From the NCBI GenBank assembly GCA_035550215.1, contig DASZPM010000020.1, positions 203,121 to 267,120 on the forward strand: DNA of 64,000 nt, in the 5' to 3' direction. The DNA is from JABDFW01 sp035550215. GTDB taxonomy: Bacteria; Bacteroidota; Bacteroidia; Chitinophagales; Chitinophagaceae. A program made the position numbers and the translations under genes. Of the stretch, positions 9,017 to 17,564 are shown piece by piece. Within the stretch, counting starts at the first letter, position 1. Every line of letters begins with the position of its first letter. The notes beneath the pieces are model-generated. The model saw only the letters and a list, made by a program, of their open reading frames with translations, was not told the DNA's origin and ran no database searches.

Positions 9017-10141
9017 ATGAATATTGCTTCTTTATACGAAAAGGCCCTGAACTTTGAATTTTTGAGCGTGGAGGAAGGTGTGCATCTTTTTGAACGCGCA
9101 CCATTAGCCGAATTAATGTTTGTAGCAGACGAGCTGCGTAAAAAGCAAGTGCCGCATGGCAAGGTTACCTGGCAAATAGACCGTAACGTTAATACTACTA
9201 ACGTTTGTGTAGCCAATTGTAAGTTTTGCAACTTTTACCGCATACCGGGCCATGCTGACGCCTATATTACCGATATGCCCACTTACCGCCGTAAAATTGA
9301 AGAGACATTTAAATACGGTGGCGACCAGTTGCTGTTACAAGGCGGCCACCACCCCCAGCTCGGCCTTGATTTTTATGCAAAAACCTTTCGGGAAATAAAG
9401 CAGGAATACCCGCGCCTGAAACTTCATGCATTGGGGCCGCCCGAAGTAGCACATATTGCCAGGCTGGAAAAAATGAGCCACCACGATGTATTGGTAGAGC
9501 TAAGGGCAGCGGGACTTGATTCACTGCCCGGCGCGGGCGCAGAAATTTTGGTTGACCGTGTGCGCAGGCTTATAAGCAAGGGCAAATGTGGCGCGGATGA
9601 ATGGCTGGCTGTTATGCATGAAGCACATAAACTTAACATTACTACCAGCGCTACGATGATGTTTGGGCACGTTGAAACCATAGAGGAAAGATTTATTCAC
9701 CTGGTGCGCATAAGGGAAGTACAGGCGAAGAAGCCTGCGGAAGCTAAGGGCTTTTTAGCCTTTATACCATGGACCTTCCAGGATGTTGATACGCTGCTGG
9801 CACGCATACGCGGTGTGCATAACCTTACTACGCCCGAAGAATACATACGCATGATAGCGCTTAGCCGTATAATGCTGCCTAATATTAAAAACATACAGGC
9901 AAGCTGGTTAACGGTGGGCAAACAAACCGCACAAATTTGCCTTAATGCCGGCGCCAATGACTTTGGCAGCATTATGATTGAAGAAAACGTAGTTAGCGCG
10001 GCCGGCGCACCGCACAGGTTTACCTACAAAAGCATGCAGGCAGCCATAAAAGAAGCCGGCTTTGTGCCCCAATTGCGTAACCAGCAATATGAGTGGCGGG
10101 AAATTCCCGAAACTATTGTTGAACAGGTGGTGAACTATTAA
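9017..10141 (+). CDS. mqnC: Cyclic dehypoxanthinyl futalosine synthase (radical SAM)
   Basis: The 374-residue product has the radical SAM cysteine cluster C-x3-C-x2-C (Cys64, Cys68, Cys71 in CVANCKFC) and the MqnC signatures QIDRNVNTTNVC and FLAFIPWTFQ. MqnC cyclises dehypoxanthine futalosine in the futalosine route to menaquinone. Full length for the family. No other mqn genes are in the window, so the pathway must be scattered. It stands alone, with a -7 box just upstream and about 250 bp of non-coding sequence downstream. Confidence 0.95.
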   Translation: MNIASLYEKALNFEFLSVEEGVHLFERAPLAELMFVADELRKKQVPHGKVTWQIDRNVNTTNVCVANCKFCNFYRIPGHADAYITDMPTYRRKIEETFKYGGDQLLLQGGHHPQLGLDFYAKTFREIKQEYPRLKLHALGPPEVAHIARLEKMSHHDVLVELRAAGLDSLPGAGAEILVDRVRRLISKGKCGADEWLAVMHEAHKLNITTSATMMFGHVETIEERFIHLVRIREVQAKKPAEAKGFLAFIPWTFQDVDTLLARIRGVHNLTTPEEYIRMIALSRIMLPNIKNIQASWLTVGKQTAQICLNAGANDFGSIMIEENVVSAAGAPHRFTYKSMQAAIKEAGFVPQLRNQQYEWREIPETIVEQVVNY

Positions 10142-10394
10142 ACCAGGAATAACGCCAATAGAAAAGAGGAACGGAAAATGTATTATCCCAACACGATTTT
10201 GAACTTTTCCTCTTAATTGAGTTATTGGTTTATGAAGGTCGCTAAAAGAAATATTGTTTTTACTGAACCTGTAACGCCCCTGCCTGTTATTTTTAATATT
10301 AACCGGTTAACCACCAATCACTTAATAAGGCCATTTATAGTGTTAATGCCTTACTTTCGTGAACATTGAGTTATTAATGCACTAATATTCCGGC

Positions 10395-11033
10395 ATGCTT
10401 GCAGCTTTAATAAAAGGATTCGCTCTTGCGTTAGTACTTGCTATTTCGGTTGGGCCAGTTGTTTTTTCTATCATAAAACAAAGCATGAGCCATGGCCATA
10501 AAGGGGGCTATCTTTTTATTTCGGGTGTTTCCTTAAGCGATATTACACTTGTGCTGGTTTGCAACCTGTTCAGCAGCCTTTTCCAGTCTGCCATGAACCA
10601 TGAAAAAATTATCGGCGGCATAGGCATAATATTTTTGTGCGGCATGGGCATTTACAACATCTTCTTCAAAAAAATAAGCACTACAGCCCAGATTGACCCG
10701 AAAGAAAAAATATACCGGAGGAGAGAGCTGTTCTGGATATTCGCTTCCGGGTTTTTAATGAACACTTTTAACCCCAGTGTGTTTCTTTTTTGGTTTACTG
10801 TATCTGCCACTATGCTTGCTGATTCAAAATCAGAGCCCCACCCTATTCAATACCGTATTATTGTTTTTGCCACCTGCCTTTTGGTAATGTTAACCAGCGA
10901 TATTGCAAAGGTGCTGCTTGCCAACAGCATCAGGCGTAAACTCACACCCCACAATATTCATATTATTAACCAGATTTCCGGCGGGATATTTATCATTTTT
11001 GCCGGTGCGCTTGCCTACAAGTTCTTTTTATAG
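10395..11033 (+). CDS. LysE family amino-acid exporter
   Basis: The 212-residue protein has six predicted membrane segments and the LysE-family N-terminal pattern (KGFALALVLAISVGPVVFSI) plus the central NTFNPSVFLFWF motif. LysE/RhtB proteins export amino acids or related small molecules; the substrate is unknown. About 250 bp of intergenic sequence precede it, with a weak inverted repeat AAGAGGAA/TTCCTCTT (10164-10171 with 10207-10214) that may be a terminator for mqnC. Confidence 0.88.
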   Translation: MLAALIKGFALALVLAISVGPVVFSIIKQSMSHGHKGGYLFISGVSLSDITLVLVCNLFSSLFQSAMNHEKIIGGIGIIFLCGMGIYNIFFKKISTTAQIDPKEKIYRRRELFWIFASGFLMNTFNPSVFLFWFTVSATMLADSKSEPHPIQYRIIVFATCLLVMLTSDIAKVLLANSIRRKLTPHNIHIINQISGGIFIIFAGALAYKFFL

Positions 11034-11103
11034 TACAGTGGCACGCAGCCTTAATCATTTGTTAATCCTTTTTACAAAATACAAGCTGTTTGTAATTTGG
11101 TAC

Positions 11104-11667
11104 ATGCTAAAACTAATTATCACCTGTTTTATTGCATTGGCACTAACACCCCTGCATGCCCAGTCAGATTTTCTCGTTCTCAAAAAAAGGCACACATCGC
11201 TGCATACCTATTTTAAGGATGGTTACATTTCGTTTCGCATTGGCGGGGATGAATGGCTTTCCGGCTACATAACAGCTATTCAAAATGATTCAGTTTCTTT
11301 AAAAACCTTTCGCCTGCAGGCTTATGTAAATGCCTGGGGAATGATTGCCACGGACACTATTTACGGTGCTATTGCACGCGTACCTATAAATAAAATTACC
11401 GCCTTCCCAAAACAGGATGAAGGTTTTTCTTACATAAAAAATGGCGCTATTTTAGAAATTGGCGCCGGCGGTTATATGTTGCTCAATATTATCAATACCC
11501 TCAGCCATAAAGACCCGTTGTTTGGCGAAAAAAATGCACCGCGGCTGGGAACCGCCGCCGCAGTTTTTGCTGTCGGTTTGCTGCTGAACCTTACCCGTAG
11601 TGATATTACGGTGCTGGGGAAAAAATATCATCTTGATTATATTAAGCTTAACGCATCTTCGCATTAA
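11104..11667 (+). CDS. Exported or membrane protein of unknown function
   Basis: From ATG at 11104 the 187-residue product has a signal peptide (MLKLIITCFIALALTPLHAQ). A mostly beta-rich domain follows, then two hydrophobic stretches near residues 118-136 and 150-165. A longer reading frame starting at 10903 overlaps the LysE gene and is rejected. It lies 12 nt upstream of mtgA and is probably co-transcribed. I do not recognise the family. Confidence 0.7.
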   Translation: MLKLIITCFIALALTPLHAQSDFLVLKKRHTSLHTYFKDGYISFRIGGDEWLSGYITAIQNDSVSLKTFRLQAYVNAWGMIATDTIYGAIARVPINKITAFPKQDEGFSYIKNGAILEIGAGGYMLLNIINTLSHKDPLFGEKNAPRLGTAAAVFAVGLLLNLTRSDITVLGKKYHLDYIKLNASSH

Positions 11668-11679
11668 CTTACAGGGCTG

Positions 11680-12405
11680 ATGGCTACGCAACCAAAATCT
11701 TTAAGAGGCAAAATTTGGCGGTGGGTTAAACGTATTACGCTGTATATGTTTCTCTCATCGTTGCTGTACATTATTATTTGCCGCTGGGTTATGCCCCCCA
11801 TTACCCTTACCCAGCTTGGCAGCGTGTTAGGCGGCTATGGCTTAAAACGCGACTATGTTAGCTGGAATGAAATATCTCCCAACGTTAAGTGGGCTGCCAT
11901 GGCCAGCGAAGACCAGGATTTTGCGGTACATGGCGGGTTTGACTGGGTAGATTTAAGTAAAAGCCTGAAAACAGACCCCAAAAAGAAAAATCGCGTACGC
12001 GGCGGCGGCGCAAGCACCATAAGCCAGCAATGTGCCAAGAATGTTTTTTTATGGCAGGGCATTGGTTTTGACCGCTACATACGTAAGGCCCCTGAGTTTT
12101 ACTTTACCAAAATGATTGAATGGTTTTGGGGTAAAAAGCGCATTTTGGAAGTGTACCTGAATACCATTGAAATGGGCAAGGGTATATTTGGTATTGAAGC
12201 TGCTTCTGAAGCGTACTTTCATAAACATGCGAAAGATTTAAGCCGCACGGAAGCGGCTGAAATAATTGCCTGCCTGCCCAACCCCAAGCGGTTTACGGTG
12301 GTGCCGCAAAGCCGCTTTGTAGCCTGGAAAACCCAATGGATTCTGCGACAAATGGCCTTAATTAGTGACGATAAGGATATGATTAAGCTGGTGAAGGAGA
12401 AGTAG
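11680..12405 (+). CDS. mtgA: Monofunctional biosynthetic peptidoglycan transglycosylase
   Basis: The 241-residue product has one N-terminal membrane anchor (residues 18-36) and a GT51 domain. The domain shows the catalytic glutamate in AMASEDQDFAVHGGFDW and the family motifs GGASTISQQCAKN and RILEVYLNTIEMG. It polymerises lipid II glycan strands at the inner membrane. No transpeptidase domain follows, so it is the monofunctional type. It follows an exported protein gene by 12 nt. Confidence 0.95.
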   Translation: MATQPKSLRGKIWRWVKRITLYMFLSSLLYIIICRWVMPPITLTQLGSVLGGYGLKRDYVSWNEISPNVKWAAMASEDQDFAVHGGFDWVDLSKSLKTDPKKKNRVRGGGASTISQQCAKNVFLWQGIGFDRYIRKAPEFYFTKMIEWFWGKKRILEVYLNTIEMGKGIFGIEAASEAYFHKHAKDLSRTEAAEIIACLPNPKRFTVVPQSRFVAWKTQWILRQMALISDDKDMIKLVKEK

Positions 12406-12669
12406 CCGGTGTTTTTTGGGGTATGTGATTTTAGCGGAAAAAATAAGGATAGCGATGTGCTATTATTCTGCTGATATTTTTAGGCATGTATTTCCATTAT
12501 CATTATTACAAAAGCGAATAATGTATGCACAATTTCTGATTTGTATATTTTATTCAATTCTTACCAGGCAGAGATATTACTAACTTCAACGCATTACTCC
12601 ATATCTCGTTCGTATATTCGTACCCCGTTCGTATTTCGCAGATTCCAGGAACGATTGTAAAATAAGCGC

Positions 12670-13809
12670 ATGATTATTCATTCCAAATTGCCCAAAGTAG
12701 GTACCACTATTTTTACCATTATGAGCCAACTGGCAGTGGAGCATAACGCCATTAACCTGGGGCAGGGTTTTCCGGATTACACGATGAGCGAAGAATTGAT
12801 TGACCTTGTGAATAATGCCATGCGCAACGGCTATAATCAATACCCGCACACCAACGGCATGCCGCTGCTGCGGCAGCGCCTTGCGGAAAAGGTGAATAAA
12901 TTATATGTATGTAATGTTAATGGCGAAACCGATGTTACTATAACCGTTGGCGGCACTTACGCCATTTACAATTCATTTACGGCTATTTTAGAGGCGGGCG
13001 ATGAGGTAATCCTGTTCGACCCGGCTTTTGACAGCTATATACCCAATATTGAAGTAAACGGCGCCAAACCAGTATGCATAAACCTGCGATACCCGGACTA
13101 CAGCATACCCTGGGACGAGGTAAGAGCTAAAATAACGCCTAAAACAAAAGCTATTATTATCAACTCACCCCAAAACCCCAGTGGGGCTGTATTGAGCGAA
13201 GACGATATTAACGAGTTGCGCAAAACCGTAGAGGGCACCAACATATTTATTATAAGCGACGAGGTGTATGAACATTTGATATACGATGGAAAAAAACATT
13301 TGAGCATTCTGCGCTACCCTGACCTGTTTGAACGCAGCTTTGTGTGTTTCTCCTTCGGTAAAACTTACCATTGCACCGGCTGGAAAATGGGATACGTGAT
13401 TGCGCCGGCTGCTTTAACGGCTGAATTCAGGCGGGTGCACCAATTTAATTGCTTTTGCTGCAGTGCACCCGTGCAGGCTGCTTTAGCAGAGTACCTGTTA
13501 AATGAAGAGGCATACCTGTCGCTGGGCAAGTTTTTCCAGCAAAAAAGAGATTATTTCCAGGGGCTTATGGCGCAAACGCCTTTCAGGGCATTACCATCGC
13601 ATGGCAGTTACTTTCAATGTTACAGTTTTGAGGGCATTTCCAACGAAAGCGATAAAGATTTCGCTATGCGCCTGGTAAAAGAAAAGGGTGTGGCCGGTAT
13701 ACCCCTAAGTAATTTTTACCAGGATGGTACTGATAATAAGGTTATACGGTTTTGTTTTGCCAAAAAAGACGAGACATTACGCCTGGCAGTGGAAAGGCTG
13801 GCTCAATAA
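12670..13809 (+). CDS. Class I PLP aminotransferase, methionine aminotransferase (YbdL) type
   Basis: The 379-residue product opens with SKLPKVGTTIFTIMSQLA, typical of YbdL-like enzymes. It contains the PLP signatures NLGQGFPDY, NSPQNPSGA, the aspartate in IISDEVYEHL and the Schiff-base lysine in SFGKTYHCTGWKMGY. YbdL-type enzymes transaminate methionine and aromatic amino acids. The 264 bp upstream have no gene but contain a partly repeated CGTTCGTAT motif at about 12607-12641. Confidence 0.88.
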   Translation: MIIHSKLPKVGTTIFTIMSQLAVEHNAINLGQGFPDYTMSEELIDLVNNAMRNGYNQYPHTNGMPLLRQRLAEKVNKLYVCNVNGETDVTITVGGTYAIYNSFTAILEAGDEVILFDPAFDSYIPNIEVNGAKPVCINLRYPDYSIPWDEVRAKITPKTKAIIINSPQNPSGAVLSEDDINELRKTVEGTNIFIISDEVYEHLIYDGKKHLSILRYPDLFERSFVCFSFGKTYHCTGWKMGYVIAPAALTAEFRRVHQFNCFCCSAPVQAALAEYLLNEEAYLSLGKFFQQKRDYFQGLMAQTPFRALPSHGSYFQCYSFEGISNESDKDFAMRLVKEKGVAGIPLSNFYQDGTDNKVIRFCFAKKDETLRLAVERLAQ

Positions 13810-14193
13810 GCCTTATATAAGTTGAGAATCAATAGTTTAAAATGCTTGCCCGGCTTTAAAGCAACCCTGTTCGGCTGCATTTGGCTTCATCACGGTAATT
13901 AACCGTCCATCATTTCACAAAAAAAATTTAAAAAAATCTTTTTGTTCGTTAGTTGTTGATTATCAATAATTAATGTTAAAACCTATTATTATTCACTGCA
14001 AGCAACTGTAAAAAAACTGGTACTATGTATTGCATAGTAATAAATATTTCCCCATCTTTGTGTTGTCAATGTGAAAAGAAGCAATTTTTGAAACGTGAGA
14101 CAAAAGAGCATAAAATGAAAAAGCATATTTAAAACAGCGCCTGCCATTTGTATATAATCTGTACCAAGGGCAGGACTAATTAAAACTCCGGTT
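13810..14193. other. Intergenic region with padR promoter and palindrome
   Basis: This 384-bp stretch has no coding potential that I trust. Its centre is very A/T-rich (13915-13990). The only structured elements are the TACTATG palindrome and the promoter-like TTG/CATCTTTG pair listed separately, implying a leader of about 125 nt before padR. Confidence 0.6.
14021..14039. promoter_or_regulatory. PadR operator candidate
   Basis: A perfect inverted repeat, TACTATG-TATTG-CATAGTA, lies about 155 bp upstream of the padR start. Its right half contains the TTG that would serve as -33 element (14030-14032), followed 20 nt later by CATCTTTG (14053-14060), a one-mismatch -7 box. PadR family regulators commonly repress their own operon from such sites; assignment here is inference. 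Confidence 0.6.
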
Positions 14194-14550
14194 ATGGACA
14201 TTCAGAACACACAAAGCCAGATGCGAAAGGGGGTATTGGAGTTTTGTATTTTATCCATTATTCGCCAGGGGGAAGTTTACCCAAGTGATATAGTGGAAAA
14301 AATGAGGGCAGCCAACCTGCATACCCTGGAGGGTACATTATACCCTTTGCTAACAAGACTTAAAAACGCCGGCTTATTAACATATCGCTGGGTAGAAAGC
14401 AACAGCGGCCCTCCCCGCAAATATTTTGTAATGACAGATGAAGGCCTCAAGTTTTACGGGGAGCTTGAAAGAACCTGGAATGAACTTGCTGATGCAGTAA
14501 AGGCGTTAACTGCACCGGCAGAGGAAAATAAAACAACAGAACCCAACTAA
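14194..14550 (+). CDS. PadR family transcriptional regulator
   Basis: The 118-residue winged-helix protein contains the PadR pattern (GVLEFCILSIIRQGEVYPSD, HTLEGTLYPLLTRLKNAGLL, GPPRKYFVMTDEG). It lies 18 nt upstream of the PspC-domain gene in a PadR-PspC arrangement widespread in Bacteroidota. It probably controls the pair through the palindrome at 14021-14039. The effector is unknown. Confidence 0.92.
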   Translation: MDIQNTQSQMRKGVLEFCILSIIRQGEVYPSDIVEKMRAANLHTLEGTLYPLLTRLKNAGLLTYRWVESNSGPPRKYFVMTDEGLKFYGELERTWNELADAVKALTAPAEENKTTEPN

Positions 14551-14568
14551 CCAATAAATACTTTAGAC

Positions 14569-16731
14569 ATGAAAAAGGTAATTAACATAAACTTCCAGGG
14601 CAGGGTAATACCCATTGAGGAAACCGCCTACGATGTATTGAAACAATACATCGACAGCCTCAGGCGCTATTTTGCGAACGAGGAAGGAAGAGACGAAATA
14701 ATAAACGACATAGAGGGCCGGATTGGTGAGCTCTTTAGCGAAGTGCTTAAAAAAGGCAGTACCTGTGTTACAGACGATGATGTAAACGCTATTATAGCCA
14801 GCATGGGCAGGCCTGAACAGTTTGACGACGATGAAGCTAAAGTACAAAGCCAGCTTGGTGGCCAGCAACAGCAATCATCATCCTCATCTTCTGCTGATGC
14901 AGGCTCAGGTGCAGATTACAGCTACGGGCAAAGACAGCACGGCCGCTTTTACCGGGATGAAAACCATAAGGTAGTAGCCGGTGTTTGCGCAGGAATAGGT
15001 AACTATTTTGGAATAGACCCGCTGGTGATACGCATATTGTTTGTAATATTCGCCTTTGGCTTTGGTTTTGGCTTTATTACTTACCTGGTACTATGGGTAG
15101 CAGTACCCAGCACAGCGTCAGCCGTTATTGGCTCACCCAAAAAAAGGCTTTTTCGCGACCCGGATAATAAGCTGATTGCGGGTGTATGCAGCGGCCTTGC
15201 CCAGTATTTCGGGGTAAATGTTTGGATACCGAGGGTACTCTTCCTTATACCATTTATCAGTATCGTATTCAGGTGGCATAACTGGGGCGCATTCGATTTC
15301 CCCAACTTCCTTAGCTTCTCTTTTAGCCCCGGTACCCTGTTGTTATACATAATTCTATGGATAATATTTCCCGAGGCGCAAACTACTGCGGAAAAACTGG
15401 AAATGAAGGGTGAGCGTGTTGATCTTAATAATATTAAGAACACCATTAAGCAGGACATGGAGGGGTTTAAAGACCGTGCCGAAAAGTTTGGCAAAGAAGT
15501 AGGTGAAAAAGCGCAGCAATTTGGAAAAGATTTTGGTAACCGCGGCCGTCAGTTCAGCAGTGAAGCGGGTGGCATAGCAAGGCGTGGCGGAAGCGGCATA
15601 GGGTATGTTATAGGCCTTATGGTTAAGATATTCGTGTATTTCGTGTTGGGCTGTGTGTTGTTCGGTATAGTAGTAGGCCTTTTTAGCGCAGGTATTGCTT
15701 TAACAGGCTTGTTGCCCCTTAAAGAATATATAATTTCCGACGGCTGGCAGAACATTTTTGCCTGGGGTACTTTGCTGTTGTTTATTTGGGTACCTGTTGT
15801 AGGCATTATTACCTGGATTATACGCAGGGTAGCTAAAATGCGCAGCAATGCACGTACCATAAGGTTTGCCTTTGTATCGCTTTGGCTGTTAGGGTTATTT
15901 TGCTTTGTTGGCCTGCTGGCTTCACTGAGGCAGGATTTCAGGTACCACAATGATATAACTGAACAGGAAGTGGAACTGGCAAACCCTTCAGTAGACAAAC
16001 TTACTTTGCAGCCTGAAAGGGAACGCTGGTATTATTCACACAACTTCCTGCATTTTGAACCATTTGCACACCTTGACGATGATACCGTTTTTGTAAACAA
16101 CTTCAGGTTGCGCATAATCAAATCGCCTAATGACAAGTTTCATGTTATTATGGCAAAAATGGCAGACGGCGGCAGCAAGCAGCAGGCAAATAATACCGCG
16201 TCAAGAATAAATTACAGCATTGTTCAAAAAGATTCAACGCTGATACTTGACAAAGGCATAAGAATTACACCGTCAGAAAAATTCCGCAACCAGGTAGTAT
16301 ATATTACAGTACAGGTACCGGTAGGCAAAAGAATTGAAATTGGCAATAATGTTGGCTGGTACGACCATTTTGATATAAACTTTGGCTGGGATAACGACTG
16401 GCGCTACCGGGAAGATTTTTTTGACGACGTTACCAATTGGGAAACTAATGTTGAATACAGGATGAAGAGCGATGGCCATTTGGAAAGAACTGACAGGAGG
16501 CGTGACAATGACGATAATAACAACGACGAAAACAATGACATGCAGGTACAGCCAAACAGCAGTTCAAAAGACACAACAGGTACATACCATTATAAAGAAA
16601 CACAACCCAAACAGGAGCAGCCTGCCAAAAAACCGGCAGTTAATAAAAAAGACAGCTTGCCGGGCAAACAGGCAAAAGCCGATATGAGGGTTACATTACC
16701 TACAGCATTTATACAAAGGTTTAGTATATAA
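14569..16731 (+). CDS. Membrane protein with two PspC domains
   Basis: The 720-residue product has an N-terminal cytoplasmic region (about 1-90) ending in a Ser/Gln-rich linker. Two PspC domains follow (about 120-180, FYRDENHKVVAGVCAGIGNYF; and about 195-265, LFRDPDNKLIAGVCSGLAQYF), then further membrane segments near residues 340-450. The large C-terminal region is beta-rich, followed by a low-complexity Asn/Asp and Lys/Gln tail. PspC domains are associated with envelope stress sensing. It forms an operon with PadR. Confidence 0.88.
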   Translation: MKKVININFQGRVIPIEETAYDVLKQYIDSLRRYFANEEGRDEIINDIEGRIGELFSEVLKKGSTCVTDDDVNAIIASMGRPEQFDDDEAKVQSQLGGQQQQSSSSSSADAGSGADYSYGQRQHGRFYRDENHKVVAGVCAGIGNYFGIDPLVIRILFVIFAFGFGFGFITYLVLWVAVPSTASAVIGSPKKRLFRDPDNKLIAGVCSGLAQYFGVNVWIPRVLFLIPFISIVFRWHNWGAFDFPNFLSFSFSPGTLLLYIILWIIFPEAQTTAEKLEMKGERVDLNNIKNTIKQDMEGFKDRAEKFGKEVGEKAQQFGKDFGNRGRQFSSEAGGIARRGGSGIGYVIGLMVKIFVYFVLGCVLFGIVVGLFSAGIALTGLLPLKEYIISDGWQNIFAWGTLLLFIWVPVVGIITWIIRRVAKMRSNARTIRFAFVSLWLLGLFCFVGLLASLRQDFRYHNDITEQEVELANPSVDKLTLQPERERWYYSHNFLHFEPFAHLDDDTVFVNNFRLRIIKSPNDKFHVIMAKMADGGSKQQANNTASRINYSIVQKDSTLILDKGIRITPSEKFRNQVVYITVQVPVGKRIEIGNNVGWYDHFDINFGWDNDWRYREDFFDDVTNWETNVEYRMKSDGHLERTDRRRDNDDNNNDENNDMQVQPNSSSKDTTGTYHYKETQPKQEQPAKKPAVNKKDSLPGKQAKADMRVTLPTAFIQRFSI

Positions 16732-16754
16732 ACTCGGTTAGGTTGGGAGCATAT

Positions 16755-16788
16755 AAGAACCCTTTTCTGTTCTCAGGCGGGGGTTCTT
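16755..16788 (+). terminator. Hairpin after the PspC gene
   Basis: Arms AAGAACCC (16755-16762) and GGGTTCTT (16781-16788) form an 8-bp stem with an 18-nt loop, 24 nt after the stop codon. The T-run after it is poor, so it may be a weak terminator or a processed 3' end. Confidence 0.45.
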
Positions 16789-16828
16789 CCCTTTCTAAAA
16801 ACATCCTTACACCAAAAATTGCTTTACC

Positions 16829-17425
16829 ATGAAAGAAAACGCTTTTGCAGAAAGAACAGTGTGGGGTATATCATTAATACTTGCGCCCTCTATAATGTTT
16901 GCATCATCTTTCTTTTGGGACAATGGCCGCTACAACGCAACCGGCGGCACTTTGGTGGCGCTTGACAGTTTATTTCTCATTCCCGCTTTTATGGGTTTAT
17001 TTACATTGGTTAAACACAAATACCCGCGCTATGCGGCATGGGGGCAACTCGTGGCTATACTTGGTTGTCTTGCCGGGGCCAATTTTGGGTTTGCTGATTT
17101 TTTCACGCATGTTTTCAATATACCACACCAAACATATTTAGATACCCTGGCAAAGCACCCGGTTGCGTCAAATCTTTTGCTTTTTCAAACCGGGCCGCTG
17201 GTCCCCTTAAGCATGCTGGTATTGGGTGTGGTAATCCTTCGCTTAAGAGCAGCAGACACCTGGATAGCAATTCTTATTTGTGCAGGCGCAATTATGTTTC
17301 CCTTAAGCCGCATATCCCGCAACGAGATGCTGGCACATGTTTCTGACACATTATGGCTGTTGCCGCTTGCCTACACAGGTATAAAAATGCTGGCTAACAA
17401 GCCGCTGGTTTACCGGCCCGTATAA
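16829..17425 (+). CDS. Integral membrane protein of unknown function
   Basis: The 198-residue product has about six hydrophobic segments (near residues 12-28, 42-62, 70-90, 115-135, 142-160, 172-188) and no clear signal peptide. I cannot name the family with confidence. It stands alone between a hairpin upstream and a strong terminator downstream. Confidence 0.72.
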   Translation: MKENAFAERTVWGISLILAPSIMFASSFFWDNGRYNATGGTLVALDSLFLIPAFMGLFTLVKHKYPRYAAWGQLVAILGCLAGANFGFADFFTHVFNIPHQTYLDTLAKHPVASNLLLFQTGPLVPLSMLVLGVVILRLRAADTWIAILICAGAIMFPLSRISRNEMLAHVSDTLWLLPLAYTGIKMLANKPLVYRPV

Positions 17426-17458
17426 ATATTTTCATTTTCAGTCATTAGCAATCGTTAG

Positions 17459-17488
17459 CAGCGCCTCGCGGCGCTGTTTTTATTTTTA
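17459..17488 (+). terminator. Rho-independent terminator
   Basis: CAGCGCC-TCGC-GGCGCTG is a perfect 7-bp GC-rich stem with a 4-nt loop, followed by TTTTTATTTTT. It terminates the membrane protein gene on the plus strand. Confidence 0.92.
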
Positions 17489-17564
17489 AGAAAGGGTGAA
17501 TTTTTGCAGGTGCTTTTTAACAATTCCATCATATCAAATTCATTTACCTTGGGCTTTCAACCTT

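Noticed and set aside
10155..10228. Nested inverted repeats after mqnC (CCAATA/TATTGG around AAGAGGAA/TTCCTCTT)
   Set aside because: The stems are short and the loop long, and no T-run follows, so I mention it only as a possible weak terminator.
12595..12641. Partly repeated CGTTCGTAT units upstream of the aminotransferase gene
   Set aside because: Only two short imperfect copies with no palindrome or promoter alignment; too weak to call a regulatory site.
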